Positions 1 through 8,488 of a stretch of 64,000 nt of DNA are shown piece by piece. How positions within the stretch are numbered: the first letter of the stretch is position 1; the number at the start of each line of letters is the position of its first letter. Origin of the DNA: Spiractinospora alimapuensis (GTDB taxonomy: Bacteria > Actinomycetota > Actinomycetes > Streptosporangiales > Streptosporangiaceae); NCBI RefSeq assembly GCF_018437505.1, contig NZ_CP072467.1:5790010-5854009 (forward strand), given 5' to 3'. Under the pieces are notes generated by a model. It saw nothing but the letters and a program-made list of their open reading frames with translations. It was not told the DNA's origin and searched no databases. The position numbers and the translations under genes were made by a program.

Positions 1-572
1 TGGTCACGGGTCGGGTCGGCGCCGTCATACAGGTCCGACACCGGGATCGTGTCACCGCCGGCGAGGTGGACCCGCGCCCCGTAGGCGAGCAGCGCGACGG
101 CGAGCGACGACGGATGGGGCGCGACGCAGCGGCCCTGGTCGATCACCGAGGCGAACACGTGGTCGCCCGCGCGGGCGGGGCAGGAGTCGCCGTCCGTCTG
201 GAAGCAGGAGAACGCCGGGTTACGGAAGTAGGGACACCGGTTGCGCTGCAGCAGGTTCCCGCCCACCGTCGCGACCGCCCGGACCTGCGGTGTGGCCAAC
301 GCGTTCGCGGCGGCCGACAGAGCGGGGAACCTCGCGCGCAGCGTCGGGTCGGCGGCGACCGCCGCGATGGTGGTCGTGGCGCCCAGCATCGCCGTGCCAT
401 CCGCGTGTGGTGTCACGCCGCTCAGCTCGGACAGGCGGCGCAGCTCGACGTAGGGGCCTTCGGCCCGGTGGATCTGGGCCAGGGCAACGACATCAGTGCC
501 TCCGGCGCGCGGCCGTCCGCCGTGGGAGGCGAGCGCTTCCCGCGCGGCGTCGATTGTGGTCGGTGTGGTCAT
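1..572 (-). CDS. Molybdenum hydroxylase FAD-binding subunit (partial, runs off the window start)
   Basis: This is the medium, FAD-binding subunit of a xanthine dehydrogenase/aldehyde oxidoreductase-type molybdenum enzyme; it passes electrons from the iron-sulfur subunit to FAD. Reading from the ATG at 572 gives an uninterrupted frame to the window edge. About 20 residues in is the FAD pyrophosphate-loop motif AGGTDVVAL, followed by VATVGGNLLQRNRCPYFR and further cysteines. That resembles the PaoB/YagS type, in which an inserted cysteine segment carries an extra [4Fe-4S] cluster (family knowledge, not shown here). It starts 88 bp after the presumed original stop of the upstream fused subunit, so the two are probably co-transcribed. 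The C-terminus lies outside the window. Confidence 0.88.
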   Translation of the reverse strand, partial: MTTPTTIDAAREALASHGGRPRAGGTDVVALAQIHRAEGPYVELRRLSELSGVTPHADGTAMLGATTTIAAVAADPTLRARFPALSAAANALATPQVRAVATVGGNLLQRNRCPYFRNPAFSCFQTDGDSCPARAGDHVFASVIDQGRCVAPHPSSLAVALLAYGARVHLAGGDTIPVSDLYDGADPTRD

Positions 573-599
573 CGGTGGGCCTCCGTGGGTCTCTGGTCG

Positions 600-3257
600 T
601 CAGGTGGCAGGAACGGGCTCGCGCGGCCGGACGGCGACAGTCGTCCGGCCGCGCCGAGCCTCAGGAACCGAGGCCCCGGAGGACCCGATCGGGGCGGATG
701 GGCAGGTCGCGCGGGCGCCAACCGGTCGCGTTGTAGACGGCGTTACGATCGACGCCGCGACGCCGACCGTGGACACCTCACCGAGGCCCACACCGCCACC
801 CGTGACGTGGTCCCACCCGTCCTCGTGGAAGTGGATGACGGTCTCCGGGGTGTCACCGATTCCCGGGATCCGGTATTCCTCCAGGTCGTCGCTGAGGAGG
901 ACGCCGGAGCCCGGGTCGACGCGGCGCTCCTCGTAGAGCGCGTAGCCGATTCCCTGGACGATCCCGCCCTCGCACTGGTTGCGGGCCAGCCGTGGGGAGT
1001 AGATCCGCCCGGCGGAGATCCCCATCCAGGCCCGGGTGGGCCGCACCTGGCCCAGCCGGGTGTCGACCTCGACCTCGGTGACCGTGACGGCGCCGGCGAA
1101 ACCACGGCCGACGGACATGCCGGGCCCGATCGCGAAGGGCGTGACATAGCCCCGGTGGTCACGCTGGCGCACGCCGACCACCTCCACCCCCTCCGCGTGG
1201 TCGAGCGACTCGGGCCGGATGGCGCCGGACGGGGGGTTCTCCGGGGCACGTTCGCGCAGGACGGCGCGCAGCTTGTCGGCGGCGTCGCGCGCGGCGGGTC
1301 CCACCGAGGTCGTGGTCTGGCTGCCGACGGAGGGCGGTCCGTGCACCGTCCGGCTATGGCCCAGGTCGACCCGCACTCGTCCCGCTGGCAGGCCCAGCTC
1401 GTCCCGGAGGATGTCGGTGACCACCGACCTGATCCCGGTTCCGATGTCCTGGGTGGCCGTACGCGCGACGACCGTGCCCCGCTCGACCGTCACCTTGACC
1501 TCGGTGCCCGCGTTCACCATGTACTGCCAATTTGCCGTCGATACGCCGATCCCTCGCCGATAGCGTCCGGTGTCCGATCCAGGGGCCGAGCGTTCCTGCC
1601 AGGCGGGAAGCGCCGCCACCCAGTCGTAGAGCGCGTGCCGCTTCGGGTTCCCGTCCCAGCGACGGCGCAGCTCGACGGGGTCCTCCTTGAGGCGGTCCGC
1701 GACCTCGTCCACGCCCTGCTCCAGTGCCCACAACATCGGGGCCGCGCCGGGGCCACGGAACGGCGTCCCCGGCGGGAGGTTGGTGGTCACGTCGAAGTCC
1801 CGGATCCTCCGCGGCGCGTTGCCGTAGATCAGCCGGGCCATGATCGCCACGGTGGAGGAGACGGACACGCCGCCGTCGCCGAGTACGTCCATGCCGAGCG
1901 CGGCGAGGCGCCCTGACGGGCGGGCGAGCAGGGCGAGTCGGGTGCGGGTGCCAGGCCGGTTACCGGTGTCGGTCAGCTCCTCCGAACGGCTGAGGACCAC
2001 ACGCACGGGGGCGCCGGTGGCCCGCGCCAGCTCGGCCGCCGCGACGGCCTCCGTGGTCAGCCCGGACTTCGCGCCGAACCCGCCGCCGACGTGTTCGGCG
2101 ACCACGCGCACCTGGTCGGGGTCGAGCCCCCACCGCTTCGCGGCCTCCTCCGCGACGACCGCGACGGTCTGGGTGGACAGGTGCAGGTGGAGCCCGCCGT
2201 TCTCATCCCACCAGGCGACACAGGCGTGCGGCTCCATGGCGGTGTGGAGCTGGACCGGGGTGCTGAACTCCGCGGTCAACAGGTGTGGATCGCCCCGCTT
2301 GGCCGCGGCGCGCAGCCGCCGGATCGCGGTGGGCGCGCGCCACGACCCGAGCCCGATCGTTCGGCGCAGGTTCCCCGACCACCGGCCGGGGATGGTGGTG
2401 CCCTCGGCGCTGCTGGGGGCCGACCGCCGCTCCCGATCGTTCGGGTACACCACCGGCGCGTCGGATTCCTGGGCGCGGTCGAGGTCGAAGACCGCGGGGC
2501 GCGGCTCGTAGTCGATGGTGACCGCCTCGGCAGCGGCCAGGGCCTTGGCGCGAGTGGGAGCGGCCACGGCGGCGATCGGCTGCCCGACGTAGCGCACCGT
2601 GCGGTCCTCGCCGAGCAGGTCGACGAGCGGGGCGCCGCCGCTGTCGACGGCGCGGACGCGTGCGTGCGCCATTGCCGCGCGCACGATTATCCCGACCTGG
2701 TAGCCGTCGGGGTAGACGTCGGTGGTGTAGGTGGCCGTCCCGGTGACCTTGGCTTTCGCTTCGGCGCGCGGTGGGGCTTCGGCCGGTTCGGTGTCGTGCT
2801 CGCCTCGGCAGGCGGACGCGACCGCGGCGTAGATCCCCTCGTATGCGCCGCAGCGGCACAGGTGGCCGGCCATGGCGTCGGCGATGGTCGCGCGGTCGGG
2901 TGCGACATCGCCGTGCTCCGCGCGCCAGCGGTCAACGAAGGCGGCGGCCTCGACGACGAACCCGGGGGTGCAGTAGCCGCACTGCATGGCGTCGTGGGCG
3001 GCGAACGCCCGCTGCGCGGGGTGCGTGCCGCCGAGCCCCTCGACCGTGGTGATTTCGCGGTCGGCCAGGGCGGTGGCGGGAAGCAGGCAGGAGGCGGTGG
3101 GGGAGCCGTCCACGAGCACCGTGCACGCCCCGCACACACCGTTGCCACAGGCGAGTTTGGCTCCGGTGAGGCCGAGATCCTCGCGCACCACCTCGACGGC
3201 CGTGGTGTCGGGTTCGGCGCTGGTCTTGACCGTGGAGCCGTTGACGACGATGTCCAT
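600..3257 (-). CDS. Fused [2Fe-2S]/molybdopterin subunit of a molybdenum hydroxylase, C-terminus frameshifted
   Basis: This fuses the small iron-sulfur subunit and the large Moco subunit of a xanthine dehydrogenase-family enzyme. The ATG at 3257 follows CAGGGAG. Residues 1-150 hold both clusters: C37, C42, C45 and C57 (CGNGVCGACT) for the plant-ferredoxin-type cluster, and C93, C96, C134 and C136 (GYCTPG, HLCRCG) for the second. From about residue 165 the Moco domain follows with GGGFGAKSG, FRGPGAAP and GVGLGE, whose Glu is the family's catalytic base. The last ~45 residues do not look like the family. One frame over, the DNA encodes the expected tail (AVYNATGWRPRDLPIRPDRV) ending at a TGA at 661-663, so one base seems to be lost near 743-745. 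Likely a hydroxylase of an aldehyde or N-heterocycle; substrate unknown. Confidence 0.85.
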   Translation of the reverse strand: MDIVVNGSTVKTSAEPDTTAVEVVREDLGLTGAKLACGNGVCGACTVLVDGSPTASCLLPATALADREITTVEGLGGTHPAQRAFAAHDAMQCGYCTPGFVVEAAAFVDRWRAEHGDVAPDRATIADAMAGHLCRCGAYEGIYAAVASACRGEHDTEPAEAPPRAEAKAKVTGTATYTTDVYPDGYQVGIIVRAAMAHARVRAVDSGGAPLVDLLGEDRTVRYVGQPIAAVAAPTRAKALAAAEAVTIDYEPRPAVFDLDRAQESDAPVVYPNDRERRSAPSSAEGTTIPGRWSGNLRRTIGLGSWRAPTAIRRLRAAAKRGDPHLLTAEFSTPVQLHTAMEPHACVAWWDENGGLHLHLSTQTVAVVAEEAAKRWGLDPDQVRVVAEHVGGGFGAKSGLTTEAVAAAELARATGAPVRVVLSRSEELTDTGNRPGTRTRLALLARPSGRLAALGMDVLGDGGVSVSSTVAIMARLIYGNAPRRIRDFDVTTNLPPGTPFRGPGAAPMLWALEQGVDEVADRLKEDPVELRRRWDGNPKRHALYDWVAALPAWQERSAPGSDTGRYRRGIGVSTANWQYMVNAGTEVKVTVERGTVVARTATQDIGTGIRSVVTDILRDELGLPAGRVRVDLGHSRTVHGPPSVGSQTTTSVGPAARDAADKLRAVLRERAPENPPSGAIRPESLDHAEGVEVVGVRQRDHRGYVTPFAIGPGMSVGRGFAGAVTVTEVEVDTRLGQVRPTRAWMGISAGRIYSPRLARNQCEGGIVQGIGYALYEERRVDPGSGVLLSDDLEEYRIPGIGDTPETVIHFHEDGWDHVTGGGVGLGEVSTVGVAASIVTPSTTRPVGARATCPSAPIGSSGASVPEARRGRTTVAVRPREPVPAT

Positions 3258-3297
3258 CGGGTACTCCCTGGCGGTGGATTCCTGAGCCTCGGCTCCT

Positions 3298-3358
3298 GTT
3301 GACGCCGTCAACTTGGCCGTTGGGGCCAACCTAGGAGGTGATGTTGACATTGTCAACA
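3298..3358. promoter_or_regulatory. Paired palindromic operators between the TetR gene and the molybdenum hydroxylase
   Basis: Two copies of GTTGACN3GTCAAC lie at 3298-3312 and 3343-3357, exactly 45 bp apart; the second extends to a 17-bp palindrome at 3342-3358. A weaker dyad GTTGGGGCCAAC is at 3319-3330. They sit in the 234-bp gap between divergent genes, which is where an autoregulated TetR repressor would bind. That TetR is the binder is inference. Confidence 0.7.
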
Positions 3359-3491
3359 GTGGTTCGCGGGGCGCCTTCGGTTCGATGTTGGTGGGCGATG
3401 GTGACGCGCGCCCGATGGTCGCGCGTCGTCTCAGGGTGTGGGGACGTGGGCGAATTCCGCCAGTCCGTTCGTCGCGTAGTAAGGTCATCGC

Positions 3492-4109
3492 ATGTCGGCA
3501 GCTCAGAGCGGGAACCGTCCTCCCGGCCCGGTCGGGACGGGGACGCGGGAGCGTCTCGTGGCGGCCGCCTCCTGGCTGCTGGCCGAAGGCGGGACCGGAG
3601 CAGTGACCCTGCGCGCGGTCGGAGACCGCGCCGGGGTGTCCCGCAGCGCGCCGTACCGGCACTTCGAGGACAAGGACGACCTGCTCACAGCCGTGCTACT
3701 GGAGGCGTTCCGGACGCTCTTCGAGGAAATGCGCCACGAGATGACGGCCACGGCGAGTGCCCCCGAGAGGCTGCGCCGCGGTTTCCGCGTCTACGTTCGG
3801 TTCGGGCTGTCCTGGCCCGAGCACTACCTGCAGATGTTCGGTGAGCGCATGGCGCAGGCCGAGAGGAAGCGCGAGCTCGCAGAGGTGGCGCCGGAGGGCA
3901 TCGGTCTGTTGAGTTCCATCCTCGCCGAAGGCCAGAAAGCCGGCGAGATCCGCTCCGGCGACGTCCGCGACCTCACGATCCTGACCTGGTCGGCCGCGCA
4001 CGGCCTGATCACCTTTGGGATATCGGGCCTGCTGGCGGCGAAGGGCCTCGACCTCGAGGACGTTCTCGACCAACTGATCACCGAGCTGGTCGCCGGCATC
4101 GAAGCGTAA
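3492..4109 (+). CDS. TetR/AcrR-family transcriptional regulator
   Basis: A 205-residue TetR-family repressor. The N-terminal helix-turn-helix covers about residues 18-64 (TRERLVAAAS, VTLRAVGDRAGVSRSAPYRHF), followed by an all-helical ligand/dimerisation domain. The ATG at 3492 has AAGG about 7 bases upstream. It is divergent from the molybdenum hydroxylase genes, with two identical palindromes between, so it most likely represses that operon and itself. The inducer cannot be read from sequence. Confidence 0.9.
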   Translation: MSAAQSGNRPPGPVGTGTRERLVAAASWLLAEGGTGAVTLRAVGDRAGVSRSAPYRHFEDKDDLLTAVLLEAFRTLFEEMRHEMTATASAPERLRRGFRVYVRFGLSWPEHYLQMFGERMAQAERKRELAEVAPEGIGLLSSILAEGQKAGEIRSGDVRDLTILTWSAAHGLITFGISGLLAAKGLDLEDVLDQLITELVAGIEA

Positions 4110-4503
4110 GGGTGGCCCCGACCGCCCGCCCGTTCGTTGCTGACGCCCTTCCCGGGGTGACGAAGGCGAGGTGGGAGAACCACATCGGCGCGCGCCGTGC
4201 CAGGGCACACCCGGATCGCGGTGTCCGGCTCCCTGCTGACGGCCTCCTCACCGTCCACCAGCCGGAGCCGGCGGTGCGCGACAGGATCTGATCGCCCCCT
4301 CCCGCGTCCGTGTGACCTGCTTCGCGTACCTCGGTGTGCCTTCTTCCCCCTCGCTGTCCTGTTCAGGTCACATGTGCCTCTTTCCCGCCGGGCCCGGATA
4401 GGTTCCGTGATGCCGATCCCGTATCTCGCTCGGAGGATCGGAGAGACGCCGAGACGTTACCGCGGAGTCGGTGGGGTCCGGGGTAACGGGAGTTCGCGGG
4501 GAC
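4110..4503. other. Intergenic region, no gene recognised
   Basis: No convincing coding frame is present. The one clear structure is a widely spaced inverted repeat, TGTGACCTG at 4311-4319 and CAGGTCACA at 4364-4372, roughly 130 bp before the next gene. It could be a looped operator or a long hairpin. Confidence 0.5.
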
Positions 4504-5574
4504 ATGGACACGGACTGGAGCGTGCGGTTGACGTCACAGGAGACGCCCAAAGAGGTGGACGCCCCGGAGCGCGAGACGGGGGAACGATCGCCCGCGCCAC
4601 GAGGAGGGTGGAGCACGGCGCCGGCGTCCCCCCGCCGCCTCTGGCCCGTTCTGCTGCTCGTCCCCTGGGTGGTGTGGTCCGTGATCCGCGTCACCGGTAC
4701 TGAGGTCGGATTCCCCCTGGTGCCCGCCATCTCGTTCACGCCGTACGCCGCCGCCACGTCGGTCATTCCCCTCGTCGTGGCGCTGCTGCTGCGTCGGTGG
4801 TGGCTGGCCGGCCTCGCGTTCGTCACCGCGGCCGCGCTCGCCGCGTGCGTGCTTCCCCGGCTCGTCGCCGACGGCCAGGAGGGACCACCGGCGGAGGGGC
4901 CCGAACTCCGTGTCCTCACGGTCAACATGGAGTACGGACAGGCCGACGCCTCGAGCGTCGTGGAATTGGCGCGTGAGGCCGAGGTGGACGTGCTCAGCGT
5001 CCAGGAGCTCACCGACGCGGCCCGCGACAGGCTCCTCGCCGCCGGTCTGGACGACGAGCTGGGACACGAGGTGTCCGAGCCCATGGCGAGCGGGCCAGGC
5101 GGCAGCGGGCTCTACGCGCGGTTCCCGCTGCGCGAGGTCACCCAGGGCCCGGTCCCCGGTTTCGCCATGCCCATGGCGGCGCTCTCGGTTCCCGGAGCCG
5201 GCGAGGTCGAGGTCATGGCCGTGCATCCGGTGCCGCCAGTGACGCCCTCCCGGATCGCCTCCTGGCAGGGCTCCTTCGACGCGCTGCCGCCCGCCGGGGC
5301 CGAGGACAGGCTCCGCGTCCTCGCCGGGGACTTCAACGCCACCCTCGACCACGCGCGCATGCGCGAACTCCTCGCGTCGGGCTACGTCGACGCCGCCTCG
5401 GTCCACGGCCAGGCCCTGGACGCGACCTGGCCGATCGGGCGGCCGTACCCACCGCTGAGTATCGACCACGTGCTGGTGGACGAGCGCATCACCGTCGACG
5501 CCGCCGCCCTGCACGAGTTCCCCGACACCGACCACCGTGGAGTCCTCGCGGAACTGCGGCTTCCCGAGGGCTGA
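4504..5574 (+). CDS. Membrane-anchored endonuclease/exonuclease/phosphatase-family protein
   Basis: A 356-residue protein from the ATG at 4504 (an in-frame GTG at 4471 is possible but lacks a better ribosome site). A charged ~45-residue N-terminus is followed by about three hydrophobic segments (RLWPVLLLVPWVVWSVI, TSVIPLVVALLL, WWLAGLAFVTAAALAA). An extracytoplasmic EEP domain follows, with family landmarks LTVNMEYG, QELT, AGDFNAT, SIDHVLV and DTDHRGV. These fit the metal-dependent phosphodiester hydrolase fold, with the DH pair near the C-terminus as catalytic residues. This architecture is common in actinomycete membrane proteins whose substrates are mostly unknown. It stands alone, downstream of the TetR gene. 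Confidence 0.85.
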   Translation: MDTDWSVRLTSQETPKEVDAPERETGERSPAPRGGWSTAPASPRRLWPVLLLVPWVVWSVIRVTGTEVGFPLVPAISFTPYAAATSVIPLVVALLLRRWWLAGLAFVTAAALAACVLPRLVADGQEGPPAEGPELRVLTVNMEYGQADASSVVELAREAEVDVLSVQELTDAARDRLLAAGLDDELGHEVSEPMASGPGGSGLYARFPLREVTQGPVPGFAMPMAALSVPGAGEVEVMAVHPVPPVTPSRIASWQGSFDALPPAGAEDRLRVLAGDFNATLDHARMRELLASGYVDAASVHGQALDATWPIGRPYPPLSIDHVLVDERITVDAAALHEFPDTDHRGVLAELRLPEG

Positions 5575-5662
5575 GCGGCGGTGACCGAGGCGGTGGGTCC
5601 GCGACTGGTGACGACGGATTGACCCCTGGCAAAGCGGGACGCCGCGATCACCGTGGCGTCGT

Positions 5663-6418
5663 TCACCAGGGGAGTTCCACGCCCTCCCAGAGGGTGAAGG
5701 TGCCGGAGGGCGCATCCGGGCCGAGGCGTGCGGCGCGTACCACCTCGCGGGAGGCGTCCTCGACGGACTCCGTTCCCTCGAAGTTGACCAGCGCGGTGTT
5801 GGCGAACCCCGGCGAGACGAGATTGACCTTGATGTCGGTGTCCTCGAGCTCGATCATCATGGACAGCGTCACGGCGTTGAGCGCCGTCTTCGACGCTGCG
5901 TAGACGGGTTCGAAAGACGAATGGAAGGGGAAGGCCGGGTCAGCGACGGTGGCCAGTGAGCCCAGGGCGCTGGTGACGTTCACGATGCGTGCGTCCGATG
6001 ATTCCCGGAGCAGCGGCAACATGGCCTGGTACACCGCGAGGACACCGAAGACGTTGACCTCCCAAACAGCCCGCACCTCATCAACGGGCGCGGTGCTCGC
6101 CCTCGACATCGCGCGCAGCTCCGCCAGGTCACCGACGTCATCGCGAGTGGTGGAGATCGCCGCGTTGTTGACGAGCAGGTCGAGCCGGCCGCTCTCCTCG
6201 CGAATCCGCTCAGCGGCCGTGGCGATCGAGGCGGTGTCGGTCACGTCGATCCCAAGCGCGATGGCACTCTCGCCGATCTCCGCGGCCGCGGTCTCACCGC
6301 GGGCGAGATCGCGGGATCCGAGGAACACCGTCGCCCCGTCGGCGACGAGCTCCTTGGCGACCTGCCTACCCATTCCTTGGTTGGCGCCAGTGATCAGAGC
6401 GGTGCGGTTGGTGGGCAC
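5663..6418 (-). CDS. Short-chain dehydrogenase/reductase (SDR)
   Basis: A classical SDR of 251 residues from the GTG at 6418, which has AAGGAGG five bases upstream; the longer frame to 6511 lacks such a site. It has the Rossmann glycine motif TGANQGMG near the start, NNAA, and the catalytic Ser...YAASK arrangement (VYAASKTALN). It should reduce or oxidise a carbonyl/alcohol with NAD(P). It is divergent from an MmyB-type regulator 168 bp away, the same pairing seen at 25.1-25.3 kb, which suggests local control. Substrate unknown. Confidence 0.9.
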   Translation of the reverse strand: MPTNRTALITGANQGMGRQVAKELVADGATVFLGSRDLARGETAAAEIGESAIALGIDVTDTASIATAAERIREESGRLDLLVNNAAISTTRDDVGDLAELRAMSRASTAPVDEVRAVWEVNVFGVLAVYQAMLPLLRESSDARIVNVTSALGSLATVADPAFPFHSSFEPVYAASKTALNAVTLSMMIELEDTDIKVNLVSPGFANTALVNFEGTESVEDASREVVRAARLGPDAPSGTFTLWEGVELPW

Positions 6419-6586
6419 AAGGACCTCCTTGACGCTGGTGTGGATCTCGTGGTCGGGCGATCGTGCGGGTGCACGATGCTCTCTCCCACAACCGTGCGGG
6501 ACCTCGGACACGCGTGGAAGGCCAGCTCAGTCCTGGGAGTGGGAGGACCAGTCAACGCCGCACCGCGGGAACTACCATCGTGAACA

Positions 6587-7423
6587 ATGACGAACGTGAC
6601 CGGCGGGGACCGGGAGAACAGCCTCGGCGAGTACTTGCGGGCTCGGCGGGAGCTGGTGCCCCCCGCGGCTGTCGGTCTGCCCGAGAACCGGCGACGCCGG
6701 GTCTCGGGGCTCCGTCGTGAAGAGGTGGCGATGCTCGCCGGCATCAGCTCCGACTACTACCTGCGACTGGAGCAGGGGCGTAACCGGAATCCCTCGGCGC
6801 AGGTTCTCGTTGCCATCGCCCGGGTGCTGCAGCTCGACGAGTCCTCCCTCGAGTATGTCCTCGAGCTGAGCACCGACAAGCCCCGAGCACGTCGCGAACC
6901 CCGTCACCAGGAGGCGGTCAACCCTCGGATCTCAGAGCTCGTCCATTCGATCAACCATCCGGCGTTCGTCACCGGTCGATACATGGACGTGCTCGTCAGC
7001 AATCCGCTGGCGCTCGCCCTGGCCCCGGAGCTACGCCCGGGCGAGAACCTGCTGCGTACGGTGTTCCTCGATACGAACGGGCGGATCCGCTTCGACCGGC
7101 GTGAGATGGTCGCGATGTTCCGCAGACGCGTCGGATCCACCCTTGAGGATCCACGAGTCGCGCATCTGGTCGGGGAGCTGTCGACGGCAAGCGATGCCTT
7201 CCGTCAGGCGTGGACACGCCATGACGTGCGACCGGTCCGGGGCGGGACCGTCCACGTCGATCACCCGGAGGTCGGCCCGATGGAGTTGAACCTCTCCAAG
7301 CTCGCCGTCGACGAGACCGGTGATCAGCTTCTCGTCGTCTACCACCCCGCCAGCACGCACCCCGAAAGCACGGAGCGGTTCACCCTGCTCGCATCGGTCG
7401 CCGCACAGGGGCCGGCCGTCTGA
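6587..7423 (+). CDS. XRE-family regulator with MmyB-like C-terminal domain
   Basis: A 278-residue regulator with an N-terminal helix-turn-helix at about residues 12-85 (RRRVSGLRREEVAMLAGISSDYYLRLEQGR) and an MmyB-like PAS-fold ligand domain after residue 100. The family signatures are the central FLD (VFLDTNGRIRFD), the GELS element, and a C-terminal HPEVGPMELN strand. In related proteins this domain is thought to bind a hydrophobic ligand. It is divergent from the SDR gene at 5663-6418, the likely target. No strong ribosome site precedes the ATG. One of three such regulators in the window. Confidence 0.9.
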   Translation: MTNVTGGDRENSLGEYLRARRELVPPAAVGLPENRRRRVSGLRREEVAMLAGISSDYYLRLEQGRNRNPSAQVLVAIARVLQLDESSLEYVLELSTDKPRARREPRHQEAVNPRISELVHSINHPAFVTGRYMDVLVSNPLALALAPELRPGENLLRTVFLDTNGRIRFDRREMVAMFRRRVGSTLEDPRVAHLVGELSTASDAFRQAWTRHDVRPVRGGTVHVDHPEVGPMELNLSKLAVDETGDQLLVVYHPASTHPESTERFTLLASVAAQGPAV

Positions 7424-7532
7424 GCCAACCGGCCCTGGCCTGTCCCGTGGACGCGTCGAAGGTCGCTGTTGTAGGCGTGGATGGTTGTCCACCTGGTGTG
7501 CTCACCTACAGGCCACGTACGCCCACCTCGCG

Positions 7533-8042
7533 TCAACACCCGGGGCGGAGGGCGATCGCGACCCACCGGTCGATATCGCCGTCGGTGATCTCACGGCCGA
7601 GCACGAGGACGTGGAACAACGTTTGGGCCGCGAGTAGTTGTGCGGCGTCCGCGTCGGTTCCGGCGATCCGGAAGCGCCGATCCCAATACCGGTGGAAGGC
7701 CGCGGCCACGCGATCGTCGTTCTGCGCCGCGGCTATCACGACGGCGATGATCCTGCGGTCGCGACCGGAGAGCCTCTCGCGGGCGTCACGAGCGAGTCCA
7801 CGTAGTCGTTCGGCGGAATCGCCCACGAGGTCGTCAGAGGGCTGACCGCTCTCCGAGTCGAGCGCTTCGACGATGAGGTCGACCGGGTCGGGCCAGTTGC
7901 GGTAGAGCGTCGTCTTGTTGACCCCCGCACGTTCCGCGAGCACGTCATAGGACAGTCGGGGGCCACGTTCGGAGAGCTCGAGCAGCGCGGAGGCCAGGAT
8001 CCTGCGTCGAGCGGGTGAAGGGTTGCGATCGGACGATGACAC
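7533..8042 (-). CDS. TetR-family transcriptional regulator (short)
   Basis: A 169-residue TetR-type repressor starting with GTG at 8042. The HTH is at about residues 10-55 (ARRRILASALLELSERG, LSYDVLAERAGVNKTTLYRNWPD) and the ligand domain is somewhat shorter than usual. Two copies of a 15-bp palindrome begin 13 bp upstream of its start, and a decayed hydrolase gene lies divergently beyond them. Probably an autorepressor that once controlled that hydrolase. Confidence 0.88.
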   Translation of the reverse strand: MSSSDRNPSPARRRILASALLELSERGPRLSYDVLAERAGVNKTTLYRNWPDPVDLIVEALDSESGQPSDDLVGDSAERLRGLARDARERLSGRDRRIIAVVIAAAQNDDRVAAAFHRYWDRRFRIAGTDADAAQLLAAQTLFHVLVLGREITDGDIDRWVAIALRPGC

Positions 8043-8054
8043 CTCTTCAGGGTA

Positions 8055-8116
8055 GCAACTTTTTGTTGCATTGCGGTTTGCTCGTATGTAGCCTCATGCG
8101 CGCAACAAAAAGTTGC
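8055..8116. promoter_or_regulatory. Two matched operator palindromes (GCAACN5GTTGC)
   Basis: GCAACTTTTTGTTGC lies at 8055-8069 and its exact reverse complement GCAACAAAAAGTTGC at 8102-8116, centres 47 bp apart. They flank the whole intergenic promoter region between the TetR gene (8042) and the hydrolase relic (8135). The AT-rich spacers stand out in this GC-rich sequence. The layout is typical of a TetR repressor controlling two divergent promoters. Confidence 0.78.
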
Positions 8117-8134
8117 GTATGGTGAGGGGGTGTG

Positions 8135-8488
8135 ATGCGGTTCTTGTTCGATGACCGGGCTGCCGACTACGAGACCTTGCGTGCCATCGGCTATGTCGCG
8201 ACAGGCGGATCGGACGTCGGTGAGGTCGTCACGACCGCCGCGAGGATCCTCACCGCCCCCCACGACATCATCCGGATGCCCGCACCGTACGGCGCCGGAG
8301 AACACCGCAACGCCGGCAGCCTCAACCGGTTCCATGCCGCACTCTTCGACTGGCTCCAGCGAACCATGCCTAAAACACCCCCTTCACGACAGCGAGGAAA
8401 CCAGGACCATGACGGGTCAGAAGACGACGCCAACGGACAGCCGCGACATGTACATCGTGCACAACATGCTCCGACGGGCCTTCGGTGA
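8135..8488 (+). pseudogene. Alpha/beta-hydrolase gene with its middle deleted
   Basis: The ATG at 8135 opens a frame whose first ~38 residues (FLFDDRAADYETLRAIGYV, GGSDVGEVVTTAARI) look like the N-terminus of long alpha/beta hydrolases of the dihydropseudooxynicotine-hydrolase/acyl-peptidase type. It then passes straight into what looks like the C-terminal end of the same family (YGAGEHRNAGSLNRFHAALFDWL), which carries the catalytic-His region. Roughly 300 residues, including the nucleophile elbow, are missing. The frame then runs into the hemerythrin gene. The family call comes from remembered family patterns, without a search. Confidence 0.6.

Noticed and set aside
66-1916. 616-residue plus-strand frame over the molybdenum hydroxylase
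   Set aside because: Antisense shadow of the Moco and FAD subunits: Arg/Gly-rich, no family motif, no ribosome site.
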